From NCBI GenBank assembly GCA_947493455.1, contig CANLRB010000007.1:162229-226228 (forward strand): DNA of 64,000 nucleotides, read 5' to 3'. Positions 45,813 to 55,729 of this stretch are shown piece by piece. The position numbers and the translations under genes are program-made. Numbering within the stretch: position 1 is the first letter of the stretch; every line of letters begins with the position of its first letter. This DNA comes from an uncultured Pseudoalteromonas sp. Lineage in GTDB: Bacteria; Pseudomonadota; Gammaproteobacteria; Enterobacterales; Alteromonadaceae. The notes below the pieces were generated by a model. That model made no database searches. It worked only from the letters and a program-made list of their open reading frames with translations, and was not told the origin of the DNA.

Positions 45813-48800
45813 TTAACCCACGTTTTTACGTGCGTTGCGGAACATGCGCATCCATGGGCTATCTTCTTTCCACTCATCTGGGTGCCAAGAGTTAGCTACT
45901 GCACGGAATACACGCTCTGGGTGTGGCATCATTACTGTTGCGCGACCATCCGTTGATGTAATACCTGTAATACCCTCTGGTGAACCATTCGGGTTATTCG
46001 GGTATTGCGTAGTTGGGTTACCAAAGTTATCAACGTACTGAACTGCTACTGTGCCAGACTCAAGTGCTGCTTTCACTGCAGCGTCGTTTGCAAACTCAGC
46101 ATGACCTTCACCGTGAGATACTGCGATTGGCATACGAGAGCCAGCCATACCTTGGAAGAATACTGACGGACTTTCTTGTACTTCAACAAGGCTGAAACGT
46201 GCTTCAAAACGCTCTGACTTGTTCGTTACAAAGCGTGGCCAGTGTTCAGTGCCAGGGATAAGCTCTTTCAAAGTTGATAACATCTGACAACCATTACACA
46301 CACCTAAGCTAAACGTGTCTTGACGCTCAAAGAAGGTTTGGAACTGATCGCGTGCCATGTCATTGAATAGAATTGACTTAGCCCAACCTTCACCAGCACC
46401 GAGTACGTCACCGTATGAGAAACCACCACATGCTACAAGGCCTTTGAATTCTTCTAGCGTTAGACGACCTTCAAGGATATCACTCATATGTACGTCTACT
46501 GCTGCAAAACCTGCACGATTAAATGCGGCTGCCATTTCAACGTGTGAGTTAACACCTTGCTCACGTAAAATTGCCATCTTAGGCTTAGCACCGGTTGCAA
46601 TGTAAGGTGCAGCTACGTCTTCGTTTAGGTCAAAGCTTAGTTTTACGTTAAGACCTGGATCTTTTTCGTCAAATTTCGCATCAAATTCTTGCTTAGCACA
46701 CTCTGGGTTATCACGAAGCGCTTGCATCTTGTAAGTTGTTTCAGCCCAAATAGTACGTAATTCTGTACGTGTATTTGCAAGTACAACGTCGCCGCCACGG
46801 TTAAAGATTACTTTATCTTCCGCGTTTAGTGCACCGATAGTGTGGCAAATTGCCGCAAGGCCGTTGTCAGCTAACACAGCTTCAACTGCTGCAAGGTCGT
46901 CGTTGCGAACCTGAATTACTGCACCTAGCTCTTCGTTATAAAGTGCTTCGATGTCAGAGCCTGTTAGGCTATCGAGGTTTACTGTTACACCTGTACGACC
47001 TGCAAACGCCATTTCAGCAACGGTTGTGAATAAACCACCGTCTGAACGGTCGTGGTAAGCAAGTAGCTTCTCGTCAGCTACAAGTGCTTGCATCGCTTCA
47101 TAGAAGCCTTTTAATAGCTCTGGGCTATCTACGTCAGGCGTCTTATCACCAAGCTGCTTGTAAACCTGTGCAAGGCTTGATGCACCCATACGGTTTTGAC
47201 CTGCACCTAAATCAACTAGGATTAGGCTTGAATCTCCTTTGTCAGTGCGAAGCTGAGGCGTTACTGTTTTGCGAATGTCTTCTACACGGCCAAACGCAGT
47301 GATCACGAGAGAAAGAGGTGCTGTAACCGCTTTATCTTCACCATCGTCTTGCCATGTTGTTTTCATCGACATTGAGTCTTTACCAACTGGGATCGTTAGG
47401 CCAAGTGCTGGACATAATTCTTCACCCACAGCTTTAACTGCCTCGTAAAGACCGGCGTCTTCACCAGGGTGACCCGCTGCCGCCATCCAGTTTGCCGATA
47501 GCTTGATGTTTTCAAGACCACCAATGTTTGCGCCAGCAATGTTCGTTAACGCTTCTGCTACTGCTAAACGTGCTGATGCACCATAGTTTAGAAGTGCTGC
47601 AGGTGTACGCTCACCCATTGACATTGCTTCACCGTGGTAAGTATCAAATGCTGCGGCTGTTACAGCACAGTTTGCTACTGGTACCTGCCATGGGCCAACC
47701 ATTTGGTCACGAGCCACTAGACCTGTCACCGTACGGTCACCGATGGTGATAAGGAATGTTTTCTCAGCAATCGTTGGTAGACGAAGTAAACGCTTAGCGG
47801 CTTCCTCTACGTCGATGCTATCTGTTTTAAGTGCTTCACCAGATACTTGCTTTGACTCTACGTCACGGTGCATCTTAGGCGCTTTACCAAGTAGCACTTC
47901 AAGCGGAAGATCTACTGGGTTGTTATCAAAGTGGCTATCCGCAACCGTTAAGTGACGCTCTTCTGTTGCTTCACCAATTACCGCGTACTGTGCGCGCTCA
48001 CGCTTACAAATTTCTTCAAAACGTGCGAAGTCTTCTGCCGCTACTGCCAATACGTAACGCTCTTGTGATTCGTTACACCAGATTTCGTGTGGTGCCATGC
48101 CCGGCTCATCATTCGGGATGTTACGTAGTTGGAACTTACCACCACGGCCACCGTCGTCGACTAGCTCAGGGAATGCATTTGAAAGACCACCCGCGCCCAC
48201 ATCGTGAATAAACGCAATTGGGTTTTCGTCACCTAGCTGCCAACATTTGTCGATAACTTCCTGACAACGACGTTCCATCTCTGGGTTTTCACGCTGAACT
48301 GATGCAAAGTCTAAGTCTTCGTTTGACTGACCAGATGCCATTGACGATGCAGCACCACCACCAAGACCAATGTTCATAGCAGGGCCACCAAGGGCTACTA
48401 ACTTAGCGCCTACAGGGATTTCGCCTTTCTGAACATGCTCAGTACGGATGTTACCTAGACCACCTGCAAGCATGATTGGCTTGTGGTAACCACGTACCTC
48501 TTCACCGTTATGGCTGTTAACTTTTTCTTCGTAAGTACGGAAGTAACCAAGTAGGTTTGGACGACCAAATTCGTTGTTGAATGCCGCGCCACCTAGTGGG
48601 CCGTCGATCATAATGTCTAGTGCATCAACGATACGACCAGGCTTGCCGAAGTTTGTTTCCCATGGCTGCTCGAACCCTGGAATGCGAAGGTTAGATACAG
48701 TAAAACCAACTAGACCTGCTTTTGGCTTAGAACCACGGCCAGTTGCGCCTTCGTCACGAATTTCACCACCAGAACCGGTTGATGCGCCAGAGAATGGTGC

Positions 48801-49709
48801 AATTGCCGTTGGGTGGTTGTGGGTTTCAACCTTCATCAAGATTTCAATGTTTTCTTGATTGTAGCTGTACTCACCTTCTTTATTTGGGAAGAAACGACCC
48901 GCTTTAGAACCGGTCATTACCGCTGCGTTATCTTTATAAGCAGACAGTACGTTTTCAGGGTGCGTTTCAAATGTGTTTTTGATCATTTTGAACAGCGACT
49001 TAGGCTGCTCTACGCCATCGATTGTCCAATCGGCATTAAAGATTTTGTGACGACAGTGTTCAGAGTTCGCCTGTGCGAACATGAATAATTCGATATCGTT
49101 CGGGTTACGACCTAGTTTAGTGAAGTTTTCTACTAAGTAATCAATTTCGTCATCCGCTAATGCGAAACCTTGCTCAACGTTTGCTGTTGCAAGTGCTTCG
49201 CGGCCACCACCAAGAATGTCTACTGATGACATCGGGCGCGGCTCTTCAACGCGGAATAATTGACCTGCATCTTCAAGGCTGTTGTGAACAGACTCAGTCA
49301 TACGGTCATGAACTAGCTTAGCAACCTCATTTAACTGCTGCGCGTTTAGGTCGCCTTCAACGTAGTAAGCGATACCACGCTCAACACGGTGAATCTTGTC
49401 TAAACCACAGTTGTTTGCAATATCAGTTGCCTTTGATGCCCATGGAGAAATAGTACCAATGCGCGGTGTCACAAGAATAAGTGAACCTTCAGGCGTATGT
49501 TCAGCAATGGTCGGGCCATACTTTAATAGCTTATTTAGTTTGTCTAACTCAGACTCTGAAAGCTCTGCTGTTACATCAGCAAAATGCATAAATTCTGCGT
49601 ATACGCCAGTCACTGGTAAGTTAGCGTCCGCGCAGGTTTTAAGGATCTTTTGAACTTTAAAATCAGAAAGTGCAGGTGCACCACGTAGGATCAACATAGG
49701 TATTTTCAT
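45813..49709 (-). CDS. purL: Phosphoribosylformylglycinamidine synthase PurL
   Basis: Large purine-synthesis enzyme that makes FGAM from FGAR, ATP and glutamine. The 1298 residues have the N-terminal PurS-like domain, two AIRS-like halves ([20 protein letters not shown]; later [19 protein letters not shown]) and a C-terminal class I glutaminase with [11 protein letters not shown] nucleophile and MPHPERVFR. This is the single-chain gammaproteobacterial form at usual length. The start could be the ATG at 49709 or the one four codons later ([11 protein letters not shown]), which fits homologues better; neither has a strong ribosome-binding site. Confidence 0.97.
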   Translation of the reverse strand: MKIPMLILRGAPALSDFKVQKILKTCADANLPVTGVYAEFMHFADVTAELSESELDKLNKLLKYGPTIAEHTPEGSLILVTPRIGTISPWASKATDIANNCGLDKIHRVERGIAYYVEGDLNAQQLNEVAKLVHDRMTESVHNSLEDAGQLFRVEEPRPMSSVDILGGGREALATANVEQGFALADDEIDYLVENFTKLGRNPNDIELFMFAQANSEHCRHKIFNADWTIDGVEQPKSLFKMIKNTFETHPENVLSAYKDNAAVMTGSKAGRFFPNKEGEYSYNQENIEILMKVETHNHPTAIAPFSGASTGSGGEIRDEGATGRGSKPKAGLVGFTVSNLRIPGFEQPWETNFGKPGRIVDALDIMIDGPLGGAAFNNEFGRPNLLGYFRTYEEKVNSHNGEEVRGYHKPIMLAGGLGNIRTEHVQKGEIPVGAKLVALGGPAMNIGLGGGAASSMASGQSNEDLDFASVQRENPEMERRCQEVIDKCWQLGDENPIAFIHDVGAGGLSNAFPELVDDGGRGGKFQLRNIPNDEPGMAPHEIWCNESQERYVLAVAAEDFARFEEICKRERAQYAVIGEATEERHLTVADSHFDNNPVDLPLEVLLGKAPKMHRDVESKQVSGEALKTDSIDVEEAAKRLLRLPTIAEKTFLITIGDRTVTGLVARDQMVGPWQVPVANCAVTAAAFDTYHGEAMSMGERTPAALLNYGASARLAVAEALTNIAGANIGGLENIKLSANWMAAAGHPGEDAGLYEAVKAVGEELCPALGLTIPVGKDSMSMKTTWQDDGEDKAVTAPLSLVITAFGRVEDIRKTVTPQLRTDKGDSSLILVDLGAGQNRMGASSLAQVYKQLGDKTPDVDSPELLKGFYEAMQALVADEKLLAYHDRSDGGLFTTVAEMAFAGRTGVTVNLDSLTGSDIEALYNEELGAVIQVRNDDLAAVEAVLADNGLAAICHTIGALNAEDKVIFNRGGDVVLANTRTELRTIWAETTYKMQALRDNPECAKQEFDAKFDEKDPGLNVKLSFDLNEDVAAPYIATGAKPKMAILREQGVNSHVEMAAAFNRAGFAAVDVHMSDILEGRLTLEEFKGLVACGGFSYGDVLGAGEGWAKSILFNDMARDQFQTFFERQDTFSLGVCNGCQMLSTLKELIPGTEHWPRFVTNKSERFEARFSLVEVQESPSVFFQGMAGSRMPIAVSHGEGHAEFANDAAVKAALESGTVAVQYVDNFGNPTTQYPNNPNGSPEGITGITSTDGRATVMMPHPERVFRAVANSWHPDEWKEDSPWMRMFRNARKNVG

Positions 49710-49900
49710 CCGGGGTTAAGGATTGAACGAAGATTTATGGGCGCACATTATAGTGGAAAATGACATGAGATTTAAATAAAAATCAAAAAATAGACAAAAA
49801 TAGTCAATTTTTTTTCACTTGATAAGGACTTTCGTCCCCGTGATCTTCAACTTAATATCTGTTATAACAAAGGTATCAAGTTAAAAGTTAAGGTAACTGG
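49710..49900. other. Intergenic region between divergent purL and mltF
   Basis: An AT-rich 191-bp stretch that must hold both promoters. I see no palindrome resembling the E. coli PurR operator and no small gene. Confidence 0.5.
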
Positions 49901-51244
49901 GTGTTAAAAAAGGTTTATCTGTTATTCGTATTAACCCTAATGCTCGCGGCCTGTAGCGAACCTAAATACGACTCTCAACTCAGTAAAATTCATTCCACAG
50001 GTAAAATACGCATCGGCACATTAGCTGGCGAAGGCACGTATTTCATCGGGACCGAAGGCGATAAAGGGTTTGAATACGAATTAGCAGCTGCCTTTGCTGA
50101 GTTTTTAAATGTTGAGCTCGAAATTGTCCCATTCTTTAGTATTAAAGACATGTTGCGAAAACTTGATAAAGGACAAATAGACATTCTTGCATCAGGGCTG
50201 ACATTAAATCCCGAGCGCCTAAAACAGTACCGATTCGCCCCGGAATACCGCAGCATCAGTCAGAAACTCGTGTATAAACAGGGAAAAAAACGCCCTCGTA
50301 ATTTTGCCCAACTCAATGGCGAGCTTATGGTGCTAGCCAAAAGTAGTCATGTCGATAGCTTAAACCAAGCAAAACTTGGTTTTGAGCAATTAACTTGGAC
50401 CGAAACAGATGACTACGACGAATCAGAACTATTACAAGGTATCATAGACGGTAAATTTGATTACACCATAGCTGATTCACATACTCTGGCACTTTTTCGG
50501 CGCTATCACCCAGAGCTGAGCATTGGCTTTTCTGTTACTCGTGAAGAGCCTGTCGCTTGGATGATGCAAAATAATGCTGACGATAGTCTGTACGCATTAG
50601 TTATCGAGTTTTTCGGTAAAATGAAACAAGACGGCGTACTGGCAAATTTAGAAGAAAAATATTTCGGCCATATTCGTCAATTTAACTACATTAATACACT
50701 GGCATTTATTGAAGCAGTCAGTGATACATTACCAAAATATCAACCCTGGTTTGAACAATACGCGCGCAGCCTAGATTGGCGCTTGCTCGCAGCTGTTAGT
50801 TATCAAGAGTCGATGTGGAATCCAAGAGCTAAATCCCCCACCGGCGTGCGTGGCATTATGATGTTAACTCGGCCTACAGCAAAATCAGTCGGTGTGACCA
50901 ACCGTTTGGAGCCAGAACAAAATATCCGCGGCGGTGGTATTTACTTAGAAAAATTGATTAAACGTATCCCGCAACGCATCGCAGAGCCCGATCGAACTTG
51001 GCTCGCACTTGCATCCTACAATGTTGGTTTTGGTCATGTCGAAGATGCGCGAGTATTAACCCAGCGTAATGGCGGTGATCCAGATAAATGGGCTGATGTT
51101 AAAAAACATTTGCCACTATTAATTAAAAAACGTCACTACCGACAAACCAAATATGGCTATGCACGTGGTGATGTTGCAGTAAAGTATGTTGACAATATTC
51201 GTCGTTATTATGATACTTTAGTGTGGTTAGACAATAATAAATAA
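49901..51244 (+). CDS. mltF: Membrane-bound lytic murein transglycosylase F
   Basis: Lipoprotein that cleaves the peptidoglycan glycan strand. The 447 residues have a lipobox LMLAACSEP (Cys18), a solute-binding-protein-type domain (about 35-265; KIRIGTLAGEG, EYELAAAFAEFL) and an SLT domain with catalytic Glu303 in SYQESMWNP, followed by GVRGIMMLTRPTA and ASYNVGFGHV. The GTG start is preceded by AAGGTAACTGG. Divergent from purL. Confidence 0.95.
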   Translation: MLKKVYLLFVLTLMLAACSEPKYDSQLSKIHSTGKIRIGTLAGEGTYFIGTEGDKGFEYELAAAFAEFLNVELEIVPFFSIKDMLRKLDKGQIDILASGLTLNPERLKQYRFAPEYRSISQKLVYKQGKKRPRNFAQLNGELMVLAKSSHVDSLNQAKLGFEQLTWTETDDYDESELLQGIIDGKFDYTIADSHTLALFRRYHPELSIGFSVTREEPVAWMMQNNADDSLYALVIEFFGKMKQDGVLANLEEKYFGHIRQFNYINTLAFIEAVSDTLPKYQPWFEQYARSLDWRLLAAVSYQESMWNPRAKSPTGVRGIMMLTRPTAKSVGVTNRLEPEQNIRGGGIYLEKLIKRIPQRIAEPDRTWLALASYNVGFGHVEDARVLTQRNGGDPDKWADVKKHLPLLIKKRHYRQTKYGYARGDVAVKYVDNIRRYYDTLVWLDNNK

Positions 51245-51343
51245 CCTGTCACATTAACGTCACAATCTATTTTTATAATCGATTTGTTTTTAACCCCACC
51301 CATTGCAGATTTGTAATGGCTCTCTCACTTTAAGGGGAAATTT

Positions 51344-51490
51344 ATGCTTAGAAGACGTAGAACGCATGTTGCTAAACGCAGCACAGTTAATTCAGTCGCG
51401 AGCCGCCGCCGCAGTATGCTTCGTACCAATCACAAAAAAGTCATGACACGACGTCGTACTTTCGCTGTATCGCAACTCAACGAAAGCTAA
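51344..51490 (+). CDS. 48-residue arginine-rich basic protein
   Basis: A small frame behind a strong AAGGGGAAATTT ribosome-binding site. The product MLRRRRTHVAKRSTVNSVAS... has 12 Arg and 3 Lys, with clusters RRRR, RRR and RRR and almost no acidic residues. This composition suggests nucleic-acid or ribosome binding, but it does not match ribosomal protein L34 or L36 by eye. Its stop overlaps the tadA stop by 3 bp on the other strand. Expression is supported by the ribosome-binding site and codon use only. Confidence 0.62.
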   Translation: MLRRRRTHVAKRSTVNSVASRRRSMLRTNHKKVMTRRRTFAVSQLNES

Positions 51491-51999
51491 TTTGCTTTGC
51501 GTTGAGCCGCGCGTTTTAACCTTTTTTCTTCTTTAATTTGAGCTCGCCTCATTTTAAAGAAACTCGATATTTTGTCGGCACACTCACCTGCTAACACACC
51601 GCTTGTCACATCAATTTGGTGATTAAGCTGTTCGTGCTGAACTAGATTCATAATACTGCCCGCAGAGCCTGTTTTTAAGTCACTTGCCCCGAAAACTAAA
51701 CGTTTTATACGACTATGTACGAGTAAACCTGCGCACATAGAACACGGCTCTAAAGTCACGTATAAGGTACAGTCGAGCATACGATAGTTTTGCAACGCTT
51801 GACCCGCTTGGCGTATGGCCATCACTTCCGCATGTGCAGATGGGTCATGATTCAATATCGATAAATTGTATCCTTCACCAATAATTTTGCTGTTATAAAC
51901 AACAATAGCACCGACTGGGATCTCGCCATGCTGCTGCGCAATATCGGCACGTTGCAATGCTTGTTGCATCCAATATTCATCGTTTAATTCGGCGCTCAA
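51487..51999 (-). CDS. tadA: tRNA-specific adenosine deaminase TadA
   Basis: Converts A34 to inosine in the tRNA-Arg anticodon. The 170 residues have the zinc deaminase motifs HAEVMAIRQA (zinc His and catalytic Glu) and PCSMCAGLL (zinc Cys pair), with DEYWMQQALQ-like start and GEIPVGAIVV. C-terminus is basic. ATG at 51999. Confidence 0.96.
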   Translation of the reverse strand: MSAELNDEYWMQQALQRADIAQQHGEIPVGAIVVYNSKIIGEGYNLSILNHDPSAHAEVMAIRQAGQALQNYRMLDCTLYVTLEPCSMCAGLLVHSRIKRLVFGASDLKTGSAGSIMNLVQHEQLNHQIDVTSGVLAGECADKISSFFKMRRAQIKEEKRLKRAAQRKAN

Positions 52000-52104
52000 G
52001 AGGTTATCTTCACAGGTTGTAGGTGTTCGCAGCAGTATACCAGAAGAGAAATTGATAAAAAAATGCCATTTTTATTCGAAAATTACTAAATACAGGGCTA
52101 ATGT

Positions 52105-52137
52105 CATAGTTATTTAATAAAAAATTAGGCTATAATC
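52105..52137 (+). promoter_or_regulatory. Probable sigma-70 promoter of gsk
   Basis: A perfect TATAAT at 52131-52136 stands about 43 bp before the gsk ATG with a weak TAGTTA about 18 bp upstream of it. Confidence 0.4.
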
Positions 52138-52178
52138 CGCCGCCATTTTGCCCGACATTTAATCAATGTAGAAAGAAC

Positions 52179-53483
52179 ATGAAATTTCCTGGACGTCGCA
52201 GACATAAACATTATTTTCCGGTTGAAGAAAAAGATCCGTTAACGAATCAAATTTCTCACAGCTCAAAGCTACGCCGCAACTATATTGTAGGTATAGACCA
52301 AATCGTGGTTGATATTGAAGCAAAAGTTGATAATCAATTCTTAGCGCAATATGGCCTGCAACGCGGTATGTCTCAAGTTATTGATGATGAGACAACAAAT
52401 GCACTGTACAGTCGACTTAAAAGCGATAATATGATTGATTACGAGTTCGCTGGCGGAACTATTGGCAACACCATGCATAACTACTCGGTACTCACAGACG
52501 ACCGCTCTGTATTGCTTGGCGTTATGAGCGAAAATATAAAAATAGGCAGCTACGCCTATCGCTTTGTGAGTAACACATCGAGTCGTGTCGACCTGGAGCA
52601 CTTACAAGCAGTCGAAGGGCCAATCGGACGCTGCTTTACATTGATTGATGAGTCTGGTGAGCGAACATTTGCTATCAGTCCAGGTTTAATGAATCGTCTT
52701 CGTCCAGAGTCAATTTCGCAAGAATTAATCGCCCAATCATCAGCGCTCGTTATCAGTGCCTACCTAATGCGCACAACCGGTGCGGATACAATGACGCAGG
52801 CAACACTCAAAGCAGTTGAATACGCCAATAAAGCCGGCGTACCAGTAGTATTAACACTAGGGACTAAGTTTCTAATTGAGCAGGACCCAAGTTGGTGGCA
52901 ACAATTTGTTAAAGATCACGTCGATATTCTCGCAATGAATGAAGAAGAAGGACTTGCAATAACTGGATTTGATGATCCATTACTTGCTGCCGATAAAGCT
53001 CTTGATTGGGTAGACCTTGTAATCTGTACAGCTGGCGCTCAGGGTATGTTCCTCGCAGGTTTTATTGATGAATGTTGGAAACGACAAACAGAACATCCCC
53101 TAATGCCAGGTGCAATTGCTGACTTTAATAAGTATGAATACTCTCGTGCTATGCGCTATAAAGATTGTCAAAAGCCAATGAAAATATATTCGCATACAGC
53201 GCCATACATGGGCGGTCCAGATAGCATTAAAAATACAAATGGTGCCGGCGATGGTGCGCTCGCGGCTGTGCTGCACGATATCAGCGCCAATGTGTACCAT
53301 CAAATTAATGTGCCTAGCTCAAGCAAGCACACAATTAAAGCATTAACATATTCATCGCTTTCGCAGATAAGCAAATATGCAAATCGCGTAAGCTATGAAG
53401 TTCTAGTACAACACTCACCTCGTTTAACTCGCGGCCTACCGGAGCGTGAAGACAGTTTGCAACAAGCTTACTGGGAACAATAA
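52179..53483 (+). CDS. gsk: Inosine-guanosine kinase
   Basis: Purine-salvage kinase of the PfkB family, phosphorylating guanosine and inosine. The 434 residues start MKFPGRRRHKHYFPV, a Gsk hallmark, then VGIDQIVVDIEAKV, FAGGTIGNTMHNYSVL (substrate site) and the anion-hole motif NTNGAGDGALAAVLHD with catalytic Asp. Length matches E. coli Gsk. Single gene with its own promoter and terminator. Confidence 0.95.
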   Translation: MKFPGRRRHKHYFPVEEKDPLTNQISHSSKLRRNYIVGIDQIVVDIEAKVDNQFLAQYGLQRGMSQVIDDETTNALYSRLKSDNMIDYEFAGGTIGNTMHNYSVLTDDRSVLLGVMSENIKIGSYAYRFVSNTSSRVDLEHLQAVEGPIGRCFTLIDESGERTFAISPGLMNRLRPESISQELIAQSSALVISAYLMRTTGADTMTQATLKAVEYANKAGVPVVLTLGTKFLIEQDPSWWQQFVKDHVDILAMNEEEGLAITGFDDPLLAADKALDWVDLVICTAGAQGMFLAGFIDECWKRQTEHPLMPGAIADFNKYEYSRAMRYKDCQKPMKIYSHTAPYMGGPDSIKNTNGAGDGALAAVLHDISANVYHQINVPSSSKHTIKALTYSSLSQISKYANRVSYEVLVQHSPRLTRGLPEREDSLQQAYWEQ

Positions 53484-53489
53484 AAGTCA

Positions 53490-53522
53490 AAATTGCCAGT
53501 GATCGTTCATTGGCAATTTTTC
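53490..53522 (+). terminator. Terminator after gsk
   Basis: Long stem AAAATTGCCA / TTGGCAATTTTT (53490-53499, 53511-53522) with an inner TGA/TCA extension; T-run follows. Confidence 0.8.
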
Positions 53523-53605
53523 CTAACACACCAATTAATTTTTTGCTCAAACCTTAAAAGAATGTTGTAGACTTAAAGATATTTGCGACTTTAGGTTCTC
53601 TCTTT

Positions 53606-54544
53606 ATGGCAGGCATTTTAGACTCGGTAGACTCACGGACAAACTTAGTCGGCGAAAATCGCCTAGAACTTTTATTATTCCATTTACACAGTTCGCAATT
53701 TTTTGCACTCAATGTATTTAAAGTAAAAGAAGTGCTTAAACTACCGAAACTCAATGTCATGCCCAATTCGCACCCAAGCATAGCGGGTGTTGCAAATATC
53801 CGTGGCAAGTCGATCCCAGTAATTGATTTACGTCGAGCGATTGCGCTGTCGCCAAAACCAATTAATGATCATTGCAACTTAGTCGTCACTGAATACAACC
53901 GCACCACACAAGCATTTCTTATTGGCGATGTAGACCATATCGTGAATATGGAATGGTCGGAAGTGATGCCGCCGCCAAATAACATGGGTCATAATCACTA
54001 CCTGACAGCCATTACCAAAATACAGCGTGACAATATGGAACGCCTCGTAGGTATTATCGATGTCGAGAAAGTGCTCGCAGAAATAATTGATTATGATATC
54101 GATATAAGCGACGGTGTCGTCAATCAAGAATTATTACCTAAGCTTAAAGGCAAAAAAATATTACACGCCGATGATTCAAGCACAGCACGCAATCAAGTGA
54201 AAGAAACCTTATCCCAGCTCGGAATTGAAATTATCTCGGCACAAAATGGGCTTGAGGCATTTTATATATTAAAGGAAATGGCTGATTCAGGCGCTAATGT
54301 TAACGATGAGTTTCTCATGCTCATTACTGACGCTGAAATGCCTGCGATGGACGGCTATAAGCTGACTTATGAAATACGCCAAGATCCTCGCCTACAAAAT
54401 ATGTTTATCACACTCAATACGTCTTTGAGCGGCAGCTTTAACCAAGCAATGGTCGAGAAAGTAGGCTGCGACCGTTTTATATCTAAATTTCAACCTGACG
54501 AGCTTGTCAAATTGGTGCAAGAGCGACTACAGCAAATAAGTTAG
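53606..54544 (+). CDS. cheV: Chemotaxis protein CheV (CheW + receiver)
   Basis: Coupling protein linking chemoreceptors to CheA, with adaptation through phosphorylation. The 312 residues have a CheW domain (about 17-165; GVANIRGKSIPVIDL) and a receiver domain (about 183-310) with acidic pair Asp189/Asp190, phospho-acceptor Asp242 in LITDAEMPAMDGY and Lys294. No other chemotaxis genes are adjacent, as is common for CheV paralogues. Its last 4 bp overlap the XRE-like gene tail to tail. Confidence 0.95.
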   Translation: MAGILDSVDSRTNLVGENRLELLLFHLHSSQFFALNVFKVKEVLKLPKLNVMPNSHPSIAGVANIRGKSIPVIDLRRAIALSPKPINDHCNLVVTEYNRTTQAFLIGDVDHIVNMEWSEVMPPPNNMGHNHYLTAITKIQRDNMERLVGIIDVEKVLAEIIDYDIDISDGVVNQELLPKLKGKKILHADDSSTARNQVKETLSQLGIEIISAQNGLEAFYILKEMADSGANVNDEFLMLITDAEMPAMDGYKLTYEIRQDPRLQNMFITLNTSLSGSFNQAMVEKVGCDRFISKFQPDELVKLVQERLQQIS

Positions 54545-55284
54545 CGCGGCTGTTTACGCCTTAACTCGGCAAACATTGGCAATTCCCATGGCCGCATTGC
54601 TAACATCAAACCTATTTTATGGCGCTCTTTTAAAGGCAACTCCGCATCTTGGACATTAAGCTGTGCAACTTCGTTGGTCAGTTGCTCGAGTTTGCGCTGA
54701 ATGTATGAAATCGAATTTTGCGAGTAGCTGCCTCGTAAATAAAAACGAAAGCTGTGCTCCCCTTTAAAGCTATTTGCCATAAACTTACTTAATACTTCAC
54801 GTTCCATAAAGCGTGCAAGAGGGCCATTTTCAGACCATCTAAAATCCTGAGTAATTAATAGCTTGTAACGATTATTGGGTAGTAGCTCAATCATTTTTAG
54901 TTTGTCTAACCGCGCCATTAACTGAACTAAATGCAAAGAGTCTATTTCATAGTGTTCGATAATATCGTCAAATTGCCATGCATCTCTAACACATACAGCA
55001 ACCAAAAACAGCTCAATATTATTAACTAGCTCTAATTCTTGCTCATGCGTTAAACGACTTAGCAGCGGTCGCTCTTTTTCAACCAAAATAAAAAGATCAC
55101 TGAGTGATAAGTCACAGACGTGACAGATTTGTTCAAGGCGTTCAAGCGTAAAACTATGATTGGCAAAAATACGCTTTACATTTGCCTCACTCATAGCAAG
55201 TTTGTCGGCAAGTATCTTATAAGTTAGCTGTCGCTCTCTTAAAATTAATTTTAATTTGTCTGTAACCTGTTTAATTTGGCTCAA
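54541..55284 (-). CDS. XRE-like helix-turn-helix regulator
   Basis: A 247-residue protein with an N-terminal HTH (about 8-65; LTYKILADKLAMSEANVKRIF, recognition helix SEANVKRIF) and a helical C-terminal domain of unknown type with LLPNNRYKLLITQDFRW in the middle, possibly ligand-sensing. The start is TTG (55284) without a clear ribosome-binding site, so the N-terminus is uncertain. It is divergent from the two-gene exported DUF2145 unit and may control it. Confidence 0.75.
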   Translation of the reverse strand: MSQIKQVTDKLKLILRERQLTYKILADKLAMSEANVKRIFANHSFTLERLEQICHVCDLSLSDLFILVEKERPLLSRLTHEQELELVNNIELFLVAVCVRDAWQFDDIIEHYEIDSLHLVQLMARLDKLKMIELLPNNRYKLLITQDFRWSENGPLARFMEREVLSKFMANSFKGEHSFRFYLRGSYSQNSISYIQRKLEQLTNEVAQLNVQDAELPLKERHKIGLMLAMRPWELPMFAELRRKQPR

Positions 55285-55399
55285 AGTATACTAATCCAAT
55301 ACTAAAAGTGTTAAATAGTTATACATCAAACCATTTAGTTTACCAATACTAATTAAATGATTACCTTTAATCACGTTGTTAACTAAAAAGGAAACCAAC

Positions 55400-55729
55400 A
55401 TGAAAAAAGGTATTTTAATTGTTTTAGCGAGTCTCTTAATCGCACAACCAGTACATGCAGCAACATCGGCACAACATACGAGCAAAGCCAGTAAGCATTC
55501 GGCATTAGCCTTAAAAGAAGGCAGTAAAACCACAGTAAAAACCGTTGCTACTGCCGTCGCCGTCCCCATGATTATCAGCGGTCAATTAACAGAAGCAGCT
55601 GGTAAATCAGTGAAACATGTAGGAACTAAGTTACTGCCACTTAAGGTAACAAAAACAACTGTGACCGCAGATGCGCCACCAAATCAAGCAATTAAAAAAG
55701 ATAACAAAGGAGACTGCAATGAACAGTAA
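55400..55729 (+). CDS. Small exported protein upstream of DUF2145
   Basis: A 109-residue protein with signal peptide (MKKGILIVLASLLIA, cleavage near VHA-AT) and a short mature part rich in Ala, Lys, Ser and Thr with a hydrophobic central stretch (VATAVAVPMIISG). No known domain. AAAGGA ribosome-binding site before the ATG. It overlaps the DUF2145 gene by 11 bp, so the two are translated together. Confidence 0.75.
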   Translation: MKKGILIVLASLLIAQPVHAATSAQHTSKASKHSALALKEGSKTTVKTVATAVAVPMIISGQLTEAAGKSVKHVGTKLLPLKVTKTTVTADAPPNQAIKKDNKGDCNEQ

